Assembly (NCBI GenBank): GCA_963740605.1
Contig: CAVUFC010000022.1
Coordinates: 682,001-746,000, forward strand
DNA from: DASSUW01 sp963740605
GTDB lineage: Bacteria > Actinomycetota > Thermoleophilia > Solirubrobacterales > Solirubrobacteraceae
Direction: 5' to 3'
Length of the DNA: 64,000 bases
Position 1 is the first letter of the stretch; each line of letters starts with the position of its first letter. The position numbers and the translations under genes are program-made. Positions 1 through 7,167 of the stretch are shown piece by piece. Below the pieces are notes generated by a model. The model had not been told where the DNA came from and did not search any database. It saw only the letters and a program-made list of their open reading frames with translations.

Positions 1-847
1 CGCGCACCGCGGTCCAGCGCAGGGTCGGCGGGTCGGCCACGCGCGCGCCGGAGGCCGGACCGAGCAGCCGCGGGCCGGGCACCGCGGTCAGCGTGCGCGA
101 GGCGGTGTTGCCGGCAGCGTCGGTCGCGGTGACGACGTAGCTGTAGGGCCGGCCGTTGCGGAGGCCGCGGTTGACGACGCTGCCCTTCGTCCCGCCGGTC
201 TTGACGTGGTGCAGCTTTCCGTTGCCGCGGCGGCGCCAGACCTCGACGCGGGCGGCGTCGGGGACCTTCCAGCGCAGCCGCGCCGTGCGGTCGGACGTCG
301 CGACCTTGACGTCGCTGAGCGTCGGCGGCGAGGAGTCGTACGCGAGCCCGAACGGGCTCGGCCCGCTGACGTTGCCGGCGACGTCCTGGCAGCGACCGAG
401 CAGGTTGACCGCGGCCGTGTTCGGGCCGCTGTAGGTGGTCGAGCTGCAGCCGAGCAGGCCGGACGTCGCGTCGGCGCCCGAGAACGTGACCTGCACCGGG
501 TTGCGGTACCAGCCGTTGTGGTCCGGTGGGCGGCTCGCCGCCGCGCCGGTGACGATCGGCGCGGTCTGGTCGACCTGGAGCGTCACGCTCAGTGTCGCGG
601 TGCCACCGCCGGTCGCCTGACAGAACTCGGTCTGCCCCTTCGTGTCGGTCGAGATCGTCACGTCCTGGCACGAGTTCAGATCTGGCGTGCCGTTGACGGT
701 CCAATGGAGTGACACCGGCTGCCGGTACCACCCTTCGCAGGACGCGGGCGCCGGCGAGCACGTGGCGAGAATCGAGGGCGCCGCGGACGCGGCGGCGGGC
801 GCCGCGAGCGCGGCGGCGAGCAGCAGCAGCGGCAGCAGCCGCCTCAT
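1..847 (-). CDS. Secreted Ig-like/Fn3-like repeat protein (C-terminus beyond the left edge)
   Basis: The reverse strand encodes a signal peptide (MRRLLPLLLLAAALAAPAAA) followed by a Cys-containing extracellular region. A 'GWYRxPV' motif occurs twice (about residues 40 and 115); this is typical of Ig-like/OmpL47-type beta-sandwich domains in actinobacterial secreted proteins. An Fn3-like segment follows (RLRWKVPDAARVEVWRR, then SYVVTATDAAGN). The gene is still open at base 1, so it is 3'-truncated by the window. Its ATG overlaps the stop of the upstream gene as ATGA, so the two are probably translationally coupled. It is likely a surface or exported protein; its ligand is unknown. Confidence 0.8.
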   Translation of the reverse strand, partial: MRRLLPLLLLAAALAAPAAASAAPSILATCSPAPASCEGWYRQPVSLHWTVNGTPDLNSCQDVTISTDTKGQTEFCQATGGGTATLSVTLQVDQTAPIVTGAAASRPPDHNGWYRNPVQVTFSGADATSGLLGCSSTTYSGPNTAAVNLLGRCQDVAGNVSGPSPFGLAYDSSPPTLSDVKVATSDRTARLRWKVPDAARVEVWRRRGNGKLHHVKTGGTKGSVVNRGLRNGRPYSYVVTATDAAGNTASRTLTAVPGPRLLGPASGARVADPPTLRWTAVR

Positions 848-1389
848 CGCAGCAGCCCCCGGCGCAGCGGGAAGACGAGCGCGAGCGCCCCGGCCGCGGC
901 GATCGCGAGCGCGAGCGCGGCGCCGCGCGCCTCCGGCGTGTCGAGCGTGCGCGGGTCGAGATGGACCCGCGCGCGGGCCGCGGCGGTCGCGGTCACCGTA
1001 CGACGGGCGGGCGGCGCCGCTTTCTCACCGCGCGCCGTCTGACGACCGCGCCGGGCCGACGTGCGATGCGCGGGCTCGCGACGAGAGGTCGGCTTCGCGC
1101 GCTGCGTTGCCTCTCGGCGCGCGGGTGTCGGCGTCGGCGTGCTGACAGGCGCGGTCGGCGTGGGCTGCGCGGGAGGCGCGCTCTGCACAGGCGGCGGCGC
1201 GGTCTGCGCCGGTGACGGCGTGGTGGGCGCGGCGCGCGGCGCGGGGTCGGGTGCGGGCGCCGACGACGAAGGCGGGGGCGCGTCGGGCTGCTGGGCGGCC
1301 GCCGGGCCGGGGGCTCCGGACATCGCGAAGACAACGAGGGCCGCCACTCCTCCTGGCACGGCGCGTCGACGTCGCCAGCTCCTCATCAC
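844..1389 (-). CDS. Pro-rich cell-surface protein with C-terminal membrane anchor
   Basis: This 181-residue protein has a signal peptide (about residues 1-32, ending AAAQ). A long Pro/Thr/Ala/Ser spacer follows (about 33-95), then a basic stretch rich in Arg (about 95-140), and a C-terminal hydrophobic helix (about 155-173) closed by a short Arg tail. That is the layout of a wall-spanning protein held in the membrane. No catalytic domain is visible. It is the third gene of a four-gene minus-strand cluster and overlaps the next gene by four bases. Function is unknown; a structural or anchoring role is an inference. Confidence 0.7.
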   Translation of the reverse strand: MMRSWRRRRAVPGGVAALVVFAMSGAPGPAAAQQPDAPPPSSSAPAPDPAPRAAPTTPSPAQTAPPPVQSAPPAQPTPTAPVSTPTPTPARREATQRAKPTSRREPAHRTSARRGRQTARGEKAAPPARRTVTATAAARARVHLDPRTLDTPEARGAALALAIAAAGALALVFPLRRGLLR

Positions 1390-1536
1390 GTTCGCCCTTG
1401 CGGGTCTCTCGGGACGAACCTAACAGTCGGTCATCGAGCGCGGCTAAACGATTGGCCAGCCAGATGACAACGACCGGCGAGGGCGCTTGAACGGTCCGGC
1501 CCGTTCAGCGCCCACGCCGCCGATGTCATTCCACGC

Positions 1537-2832
1537 TCACTGCGCCTGGTGCACCCACTGCAGGGTGCCGGCCAGGTTCAGCGACAGCGCGCCGGCGAGC
1601 GAGGTGTTGCTCTGGTCGACCGAGCCACCGCCGCCCGGGCTCTTCTTGTCCCGGACCGGCGTGTTCGAGTTCGACGGATACCACTGCTCGGAGGTGGCGT
1701 TGCCGTCCGCCTTCTGCCAGGTCTCGGCCCACTGGCCGACGGCCTGGACGCCGGCACCGGCGCCACCGTCATGGCTGCTGTTCTTGGGCTCACGGCAACC
1801 GCAGCCGCCGCCCTGGGACTGGTCGACGCCCTGGATGGTCTTCGCGGCGTTCACGGCCGCGGCGAGCGCTGCCGAGTTGTTCGACTGCGACACGTCGCCG
1901 TCGCTGCCGGGGCTGTCGATGCGGATGGGCGTGTTGCTGTTGCTCGCGCCCTTCTGCTTCGACGTGGCATTGGCGTCCGACCACTGGCCGGTGATCGCCT
2001 TCTGCCCGACGGCCTGAACCTTGTCACCGCCGCACCCGCAGCCGTCCTGGGACTGGCCGACGAGCTGTGCGGTCCCGGCGACGTTGCCCGCGAGGGACAG
2101 CGCACCGGAGTTGTTGGACTGGTTCACAGAGCCGCTGCCGCCGTCGTGCTTGGCCGGCTTGTCGCTGTCCGGCGATCCGATGCGGACCGAGGTGTTGTCG
2201 TTGCTCGGGTGAGACTGCTCGGAGGTCGCGTCCGACTTTGCGCCCTGGAGCGTCCCGGCGTCCTGGCCGACGGCCTGGACGGCGTCACCAGAACCACCGT
2301 GGCAGCCGCACTTGTCGCCGCCGCCCTGGTGCTGCTCGACGCCCTGCACGGTCCCGGCCGCGTTGCCGGCGAGCGCGCCGGCCACGGAGGTGTTCGACTG
2401 CGAGACGTCGCCGTCGCTACCCGGGCTACCGATCCGCACCGAGATGTTGCTGTTCGACGGGTGGTCCTGCGTGGAGTTCGCGGTGGCGTCGGCATGCTGG
2501 CCGGTGGCCGCCGTCTGTCCCACGCCCTGCTCGCCAGAGCCGGACTGGCTCTGAGCGGCGCCCTGGATGGTGGCCGCCTTGTTGATCGCCGCCGCGCCGG
2601 CGGCTGACGTGTTGCTCTGCGAGACCGAGCCCGCGGAACCGGGGCTGAAGATCCGCACGGAGATGTTGCTGTTGCTGGGGTTGGTCTGGGTCGAGTTCGC
2701 GGTCGAGCTGGCCGATTGCCCGGTCAGCGCGGTCTGGTCGACGCCTTGGACCGACTGCGCCTGGGCGACGCCGGATCCGAGGGCCAGTAGCACCGCGAGC
2801 GCGCCCATCAGCGCGATCAGGTGTCGTTTCAC
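1537..2832 (-). CDS. Secreted five-repeat Q/N/S-rich protein (candidate fibre subunit)
   Basis: The start is GTG at 2832, chosen because an AAGGAA-type ribosome binding site lies 8 bases upstream (2841-2848) and a clean signal peptide follows (residues 1-25, ending AQA). The mature 406 residues are almost entirely five repeats of about 70-80 residues starting near 28, 101, 185, 272 and 362. Each repeat has an 'NSN-x-x-VRI-x-SPG' block, then an '[SND]QSN' block, then a hydrophobic 'AGAxAxNxAxTxQ' block. Three linkers carry Cys-Gly-Cys (175-177, 265-267, 344-346). The regular Gln/Asn/Ser ladder is reminiscent of curlin-like amyloid or beta-solenoid subunits, but no match to the curlin consensus is claimed. 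The third linker also contains charged inserts. Confidence 0.82.
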   Translation of the reverse strand: MKRHLIALMGALAVLLALGSGVAQAQSVQGVDQTALTGQSASSTANSTQTNPSNSNISVRIFSPGSAGSVSQSNTSAAGAAAINKAATIQGAAQSQSGSGEQGVGQTAATGQHADATANSTQDHPSNSNISVRIGSPGSDGDVSQSNTSVAGALAGNAAGTVQGVEQHQGGGDKCGCHGGSGDAVQAVGQDAGTLQGAKSDATSEQSHPSNDNTSVRIGSPDSDKPAKHDGGSGSVNQSNNSGALSLAGNVAGTAQLVGQSQDGCGCGGDKVQAVGQKAITGQWSDANATSKQKGASNSNTPIRIDSPGSDGDVSQSNNSAALAAAVNAAKTIQGVDQSQGGGCGCREPKNSSHDGGAGAGVQAVGQWAETWQKADGNATSEQWYPSNSNTPVRDKKSPGGGGSVDQSNTSLAGALSLNLAGTLQWVHQAQ

Positions 2833-2916
2833 GACTGGATTCCTTCCATTGATATCGAGCGATACCACCGGGCGATATCCCGCCCGGTGCCTGGCGTTTG
2901 CGGTCCCTCGTCGGGA

Positions 2917-4092
2917 CTAGCCGGGCCGCTCGAGCCGCATCGCACGCGGCGCTGGCTTGCGCAAGGGTGGGCCGGACCACCCGGGCCGCCAGATCTGGGG
3001 AATGGCCATCGCGAGGGCGCAGACGAGCACCGCGGTCCAGCCGGCGAGCAGCAGCGACATTGCTGCCGTCGACCCGGACGCGGCGCTGGCGGCGAGGCCG
3101 CCGGCGCCCGAGGGGAAGGTGCTGAGGTCGGTGTCGCTGCCGGCCGGCCGGGCGCGCGCCTGGACGGCGTGCCGCGCCGCGGCGCCGACGTGCGCGGCGA
3201 CGGTGGCGGTCGAGCGCACCGCGAGCTCCGGCGCACCGGTCAGCAGGCTGCCGCCGGTGCCCTGTGTCGGCGGGTCGGAAGAGCCACCCGCAGCGGCGGC
3301 CGTGTCGGGCGCGCGCTCGTGGTGGCGTGGTCCCGCACGCGGCTTTGCCGCTTCCGCCTGGCCGACGCCGAGCGCATCGAGCGGCGGCGATAGGGCGGCG
3401 GCAACCGGATCGGACATCGGACCGAGTCCCGGGAAGTTGTCCGGACCTGGCATCGATACGCCGGCCGGCACGTCCTGGTCGCACGACCACTGCCAGTCCC
3501 AGTGCGGGCCGCTGGTCGCGGCCGCTGCGCCCGCGGGCGCGCTCGCGCCTCCGCCGAAGCACGCGGAGGTCCAGATCCAGGTCCAGTCGTCGGGTAGGCC
3601 GCCTGCTGCGGAGTCGGCCGCACCCGCATCACGCGCGTCCGCGACATGGTTGACGACGTTCGTGACGACATCGGCCCCGGCCCCGTTGACCTGGACGACC
3701 GGGCCGTCGTCGCCCGGGCTGTTGATCCGGATCGAGACGTTGACGTTGGTCGGCTGCGTCTGAGTAACTGACACATCCGGAGCGGTTTCACTGTGATACT
3801 GGGGCGCCTTCGGGTGATACTCCGGAGCGGGCTTCGGCGCCGGTGGCGGGGCCGCAGGCGGCGCTGCAGCGGGCGCAGCGGCCGGAACGGGCGGGAGCGC
3901 CTTCTCGACCGCCGCTGCAATCTCGTGATACTGGCCCGATATCGCGCTATCAGGCGCTGCAGCGTTGATCGCGGGCACGTCGGGCAGCGGCGGGAGCTCG
4001 ACCGACGGCACCTGCGCGCCCGCGGCGGGCGCGAACAGCGCCAGGGCCGAAGCCGCTGCCGCCGTCGCGATGCTCGCGCGCGCGAAGTTCAC
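2917..4092 (-). CDS. Secreted membrane-anchored protein sharing the fibre repeat motif
   Basis: Starts at GTG 4092 with a signal peptide (1-26, ending AGA-Q). A Pro/Ala-rich spacer (about 66-95) precedes 'NVSIRINSPGDDG' (118-130), which is the same core block found five times in the next gene. Two Trp-ladder motifs ending in Cys follow (WTWIWTSAC at 170-178 and WDWQWSC at 198-204). A C-terminal transmembrane helix (about 344-364) ends in a basic tail. It is the first gene of the secreted cluster, 84 bases upstream of the repeat protein. A role as membrane-held base or nucleator of the repeat protein is plausible but only inferred. Confidence 0.78.
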   Translation of the reverse strand: MNFARASIATAAAASALALFAPAAGAQVPSVELPPLPDVPAINAAAPDSAISGQYHEIAAAVEKALPPVPAAAPAAAPPAAPPPAPKPAPEYHPKAPQYHSETAPDVSVTQTQPTNVNVSIRINSPGDDGPVVQVNGAGADVVTNVVNHVADARDAGAADSAAGGLPDDWTWIWTSACFGGGASAPAGAAAATSGPHWDWQWSCDQDVPAGVSMPGPDNFPGLGPMSDPVAAALSPPLDALGVGQAEAAKPRAGPRHHERAPDTAAAAGGSSDPPTQGTGGSLLTGAPELAVRSTATVAAHVGAAARHAVQARARPAGSDTDLSTFPSGAGGLAASAASGSTAAMSLLLAGWTAVLVCALAMAIPQIWRPGWSGPPLRKPAPRAMRLERPG

Positions 4093-4147
4093 ATCTATTC
4101 CATGCCCAAAGCTGATGAAAATGACCCATTCTTTACACAGTTCCTGT

Positions 4148-4153
4148 TAGTTT
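4148..4153 (+). promoter_or_regulatory. Putative -10 box (TAGTTT) for the sigma gene
   Basis: A TANNNT hexamer ends 6 bases before the TTG start at 4160. An in-frame TAG at 4148-4150 rules out any earlier start, and no ribosome binding site is visible. This spacing predicts a leaderless transcript. No convincing -35 element was found. Confidence 0.45.
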
Positions 4154-4159
4154 TGGCCC

Positions 4160-4699
4160 TTGACGCCCGCCGCCCGCAGCCAGCTGATCGAAGGTCATCT
4201 GCCGCTCGTCCGCACGGTCGCCCGTCGCTTCGCCGGGCAGAACGAGCCGCTCGAGGACCTGATCCAGGTCGGCACGATCGGCCTGATCAAGGCGGTCGAC
4301 CGCTACGACGCCGGCCGCGGAGTCGCGCTCGCCGCCTTCGCCACGCCGTCGATCGCCGGCGAGATCCGCCATCACCTGCGCGACCGGTCGGCGCCGGTGC
4401 GAGTCCCGCGGCGCCTCCAGGCCGCGGGCCTGCGCGTGACGTCGGTGACGCTCGAGCAGGCCGACCACGTCGCCGACCCGGACGCGGGCGCGTCTGACCG
4501 GCTCGCCCTCGACGCGGCACTGCGGTCGCTCCACACGCGCGAGCGGGAGCTCCTGCGCCTGCGCTTCGTCGAGGACCTCAGCCAGGCCCAGATCGCCGCG
4601 CGGACCGGGCTTTCGCAGACGCACGTGTCGCGGACGCTGCGCGGCGCCCTGCAACAACTCCGTGAAGTGCTTGTTGCCGGGACCAACGCTGTGACGTAG
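4160..4699 (+). CDS. SigF/SigB-type sigma factor lacking region 3
   Basis: This 179-residue sigma-70 family protein has region 2 at about residues 10-88. That includes the core-binding 'LEDLIQVGTIGLIKAVDRYD' segment and the 'GEIRHHLRDRSAPVRVPRRLQ' block characteristic of SigF/SigB/SigG factors. Region 4 follows at about 115-168, with a helix-turn-helix 'SQAQIAARTGLSQTHVSRTL'. Family members are usually about 250 residues with a region 3 between these; here only about 28 residues connect them. The start is TTG (see the -10 box). The next gene begins 9 bases downstream, so the two are probably one operon. The gene is divergent from the secreted cluster and could control it, but that is inference. 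Confidence 0.85.
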   Translation: MTPAARSQLIEGHLPLVRTVARRFAGQNEPLEDLIQVGTIGLIKAVDRYDAGRGVALAAFATPSIAGEIRHHLRDRSAPVRVPRRLQAAGLRVTSVTLEQADHVADPDAGASDRLALDAALRSLHTRERELLRLRFVEDLSQAQIAARTGLSQTHVSRTLRGALQQLREVLVAGTNAVT

Positions 4700-4708
4700 C
4701 GTTGTCGT

Positions 4709-5008
4709 ATGGCTGCGACTCGCGTGAAGCCCCAGACCACGGAATCCGGCCACAGCGGACGTCTGCTGCTGCGCATGGACCCGGCGCTGCACGCCGCGCT
4801 CGCGCAGCAGGCCGAGCGCGAGGGTCAGAGCCTGAACGCCTACATCACCGGCGTGCTCGGGGACGAGATCCAGGGTGAGCGGGAGCCCGCGGACGCGGGT
4901 TCGCAGCTCGCCGGCCGCATGGTCCGCGCCGCCGTCATCGCCGATCTCGTGCTCGTCGCGGTCGCCGCCGCGATCGCGATCGCGCTGCTGGTCGTCGCCT
5001 GGCCCTAG
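4709..5008 (+). CDS. Membrane-anchored ribbon-helix-helix protein (HicB/Arc-like)
   Basis: This 99-residue protein has a ribbon-helix-helix domain at about 17-52 ('RLLLRMDPALHAALAQQAER...LNAYITGVL'), the type found at the C-terminus of HicB antitoxins and in Arc-like repressors. Unusually, a short acidic linker is followed by a strongly hydrophobic helix (about 74-97) that ends the protein. It would tether a DNA-binding domain to the membrane. No HicA toxin gene is adjacent. The gene follows the region-3-less sigma factor by 9 bases, so a partner or regulator role for that sigma factor is possible. Confidence 0.72.
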   Translation: MAATRVKPQTTESGHSGRLLLRMDPALHAALAQQAEREGQSLNAYITGVLGDEIQGEREPADAGSQLAGRMVRAAVIADLVLVAVAAAIAIALLVVAWP

Positions 5009-5013
5009 CGTCG

Positions 5014-5163
5014 CGAGTCGTAAGTTCGGGCGCGGATAGCGGGATGCATCGTCGTGGCTGGCGTTCGCCGATGACCTGGCTCGTACCGGGCGTACTTGCG
5101 AGGTCGTCGGCGGGCGCCAGGCGCGGCGAGGCGCCCGGTAGCTGCCCGCGAACTTCCGACTCG
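5014..5163. repeat. 150-bp element with 15-bp terminal inverted repeats and internal hairpin
   Basis: The left arm (5014-5028) and right arm (5149-5163) are inverted copies of CGAGTCG-N-AAGTTCG with one mismatch. Inside, CGGGCGCC (5111-5118) pairs perfectly with GGCGCCCG (5130-5137). The element exactly fills the gap between two convergent genes. It could be a two-way terminator, a structured RNA or a small non-autonomous (MITE-like) insertion. No target-site duplication is obvious. Confidence 0.5.
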
Positions 5164-5168
5164 GGACA

Positions 5169-5498
5169 CTAGGTGACCTTGAGCTTCATCCGCATGCCGG
5201 AGTGGATCTGGCAGATGATCGTGTAGGTCCCCTTCTTGGTGACCTTCTTCGAGAAGGTGCCCTTCGACTTCAGCGGCGAGTGGAAGCGCGCCGGGCCGCT
5301 GGCGACCACGTTGTGCTCGTGGTGGCCGGCCCACCTCCACTTCACGGTCTTGCCGTGCTTGACCGTGACGGTCGGCACGCCGCTCGAGCGGGCGAAGTAG
5401 TTGTCGCCGATCTTGACGCTGCGCGGCTTGGCAAGAGCGGGCGCGGCGACGGTCAGCGAGAGCGTCAGGACAAGGGCGATCAAGACTGTGCGCATCAT
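5169..5498 (-). CDS. Secreted cupredoxin (plastocyanin-like blue copper protein)
   Basis: This 109-residue protein has a signal peptide (1-23, ending ALA). The mature cupredoxin fold retains type 1 copper ligands: His62 in 'HEHNVV', and Cys96, His99 and Met102 in 'CQIHSGM'. It is a small exported electron-transfer protein; its partner is not identifiable here. Its ATG overlaps the last base of the upstream mutase stop codon (TGATG). That suggests co-transcription, although a functional link between a blue copper protein and an acyl-CoA mutase is not obvious. Confidence 0.88.
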   Translation of the reverse strand: MMRTVLIALVLTLSLTVAAPALAKPRSVKIGDNYFARSSGVPTVTVKHGKTVKWRWAGHHEHNVVASGPARFHSPLKSKGTFSKKVTKKGTYTIICQIHSGMRMKLKVT

Positions 5499-7153
5499 CA
5501 GAAAACCGGCGTCTCCGTATACGTGCCGAACACCCGCTGGAGGGCCTCGACGATTTCACCTTCTGTGGCGTGTACGCGCGCGCACGCCAGCAGGTTCGGC
5601 ATCAAGTTGTGGCGCTCGTTCGCCGCCGCGGCGCGCAGGTCGCCGAGCGCGGACTCGACTGCGGCGCCCTCGCGCCGTGCGCGCACGGCCTGCACGCGCC
5701 CGATCTGCTTGCCCTCGAGCGCGGGATCGATACGCAGGATGTCGAGCTCTCCGTCGCCCCCCTCGCGGTAGTCGTTGACGCCGACGATGATCCGCTCTCC
5801 GCGGTCGATCTCGCGCTGGTGCTCGTACGCGGCGTCGGCGATCTCGCGCTGGGGGAAGCCGGCCTTGACGGCCTCGACCATGCCGCCGATCTCGTCGATC
5901 CGGTGGAAGTAGTCGTACGCGTGCTGCTCGAGCTGGTCGGTCAGCGCCTCGACGAAGTAGGCCCCGCCGAGCGGGTCGATCGTGTTGGCGACACCGGTCT
6001 CGTGCGCAATCACCTGCTGGGTGCGCAGCGCGATCCGGACGGCCTCCTCGCTCGGGAGCGCGAGCGCCTCGTCGTAGGAGTTGGTGTGCAGTGACTGGGT
6101 ACCGCCGAGCACGCCGGCGAGCGCCTCGATCGCGGTCCGGACGATGTTGTTGAGCGGCTGCTGCGCGGTCAGGGAGACGCCGGCGGTCTGCGTGTGGAAG
6201 CGCATCAGCCAGCTGCGCGGGTTGCGCGCGCCGTACGTCTCACGGAGCTCGCGCGCCCAGATGCGGCGGGCGGCGCGGTACTTGGCGATCTCCTCGAAGA
6301 AGTCGATCTGCGCGTTGAAGAAGAAGCTCAGGCGGGGCGCGAAGTCGTCGACGTCGAGCCCGCGGTCGAGCGCCTGCTCGACGTAGGTGAGACCGTCCTT
6401 GAGCGTGAACGCGAGCTCCTGCGCGGCTGTCGAGCCGGCCTCGCGGATGTGGTAGCCGCTGATGCTGACCGGGTGCCAGCGCGGCATCTCGCGGCTCGAC
6501 CACTCGACCAGGTCGCCGAGCAGGCGCATCGCCGGATCGACCGGGAAGCACCACTCCTTCTGGGCGATGTACTCCTTGAGGATGTCCGCCTGGATCGTGC
6601 CGCCGAGCTTGTGGGCCGGCACGTCCTGCTCCTCCGCCGCGACGACGTAGAAGGCCATCATGATCGCGGCCGGCGCGTTGATCGTCATCGACACCGTGAC
6701 GGCGCCAAGGTCGATGCCGGCGAACAGCGTCTGCATGTCGTCGAGCGAGTCGATCGCCACGCCCTCGCGGCCGACCTCGCCGAGTGATCGCGGATGGTCG
6801 GAGTCGTGGCCCATCAGCGACGGCATGTCGAACGCGGTGGAGAGCCCCGTCTGCCCGTGGTCGAGCAGGTAGCGGAAGCGCTCGTTGGTCTCCTCCGCGG
6901 TGCCGAACCCGGCGAACTGGCGCATCGTCCACAGGCGGCCCCGGTACATGCTCGGGTAGACGCCGCGGGTGAACGGATACTCGCCCGGGAAGCCGATCCG
7001 CTCCTCGAACGGGCCGACGTCCTCGGGGCCGTAGAGCGGCTTGACCGGCTCAGCGGAGAGCGTCGCGAACGACTTCCGCCGCTCCGGCGTCGCCGAATAG
7101 AGGTCGCGGTACCAGCGCTCCGCCTCTGTCCACTGCCGCTCCTCGGTCGCCAT
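5498..7153 (-). CDS. icmA: Isobutyryl-CoA mutase-type large subunit (split B12 mutase)
   Basis: This 551-residue protein covers only the catalytic TIM-barrel half of the methylmalonyl-CoA mutase family; the C-terminal cobalamin domain (DxHxxG) is absent, so a separate small subunit is needed and is not in this window. At the two positions that define substrate choice it has Phe80 ('TMRQFAGF') and Gln198 ('EYIAQKEW'). These match isobutyryl-CoA mutase (Phe80/Gln198), not methylmalonyl-CoA mutase (Tyr89/Arg207). The expected reaction is reversible isobutyryl-CoA to n-butyryl-CoA rearrangement by an adenosylcobalamin radical mechanism. The start at 7153 is supported by a TAGACT -10 box. The mutase chaperone MeaB is encoded at 37.9-38.9 kb. 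Confidence 0.85.
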   Translation of the reverse strand: MATEERQWTEAERWYRDLYSATPERRKSFATLSAEPVKPLYGPEDVGPFEERIGFPGEYPFTRGVYPSMYRGRLWTMRQFAGFGTAEETNERFRYLLDHGQTGLSTAFDMPSLMGHDSDHPRSLGEVGREGVAIDSLDDMQTLFAGIDLGAVTVSMTINAPAAIMMAFYVVAAEEQDVPAHKLGGTIQADILKEYIAQKEWCFPVDPAMRLLGDLVEWSSREMPRWHPVSISGYHIREAGSTAAQELAFTLKDGLTYVEQALDRGLDVDDFAPRLSFFFNAQIDFFEEIAKYRAARRIWARELRETYGARNPRSWLMRFHTQTAGVSLTAQQPLNNIVRTAIEALAGVLGGTQSLHTNSYDEALALPSEEAVRIALRTQQVIAHETGVANTIDPLGGAYFVEALTDQLEQHAYDYFHRIDEIGGMVEAVKAGFPQREIADAAYEHQREIDRGERIIVGVNDYREGGDGELDILRIDPALEGKQIGRVQAVRARREGAAVESALGDLRAAAANERHNLMPNLLACARVHATEGEIVEALQRVFGTYTETPVF

Positions 7154-7161
7154 GGCTCCTG

Positions 7162-7167
7162 AGTCTA
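7162..7167 (-). promoter_or_regulatory. Putative -10 box (TAGACT) for the mutase gene
   Basis: A TANNNT hexamer on the minus strand lies 8 bases before the ATG at 7153, consistent with a leaderless or nearly leaderless mRNA. It overlaps the stop codon of the upstream LysR gene. Confidence 0.4.

Noticed and set aside
4709..5008. Complete HicAB toxin-antitoxin system
   Set aside because: Only the RHH half is present; no HicA-like double-stranded RNA-binding toxin is encoded next to it, and the protein ends in a membrane helix.
5005..5559. Long open frame overlapping the cupredoxin on the same strand
   Set aside because: Arg/Ala/Pro-rich translation without any family-like pattern; it is the high-GC shadow of the cupredoxin gene and the intergenic element.
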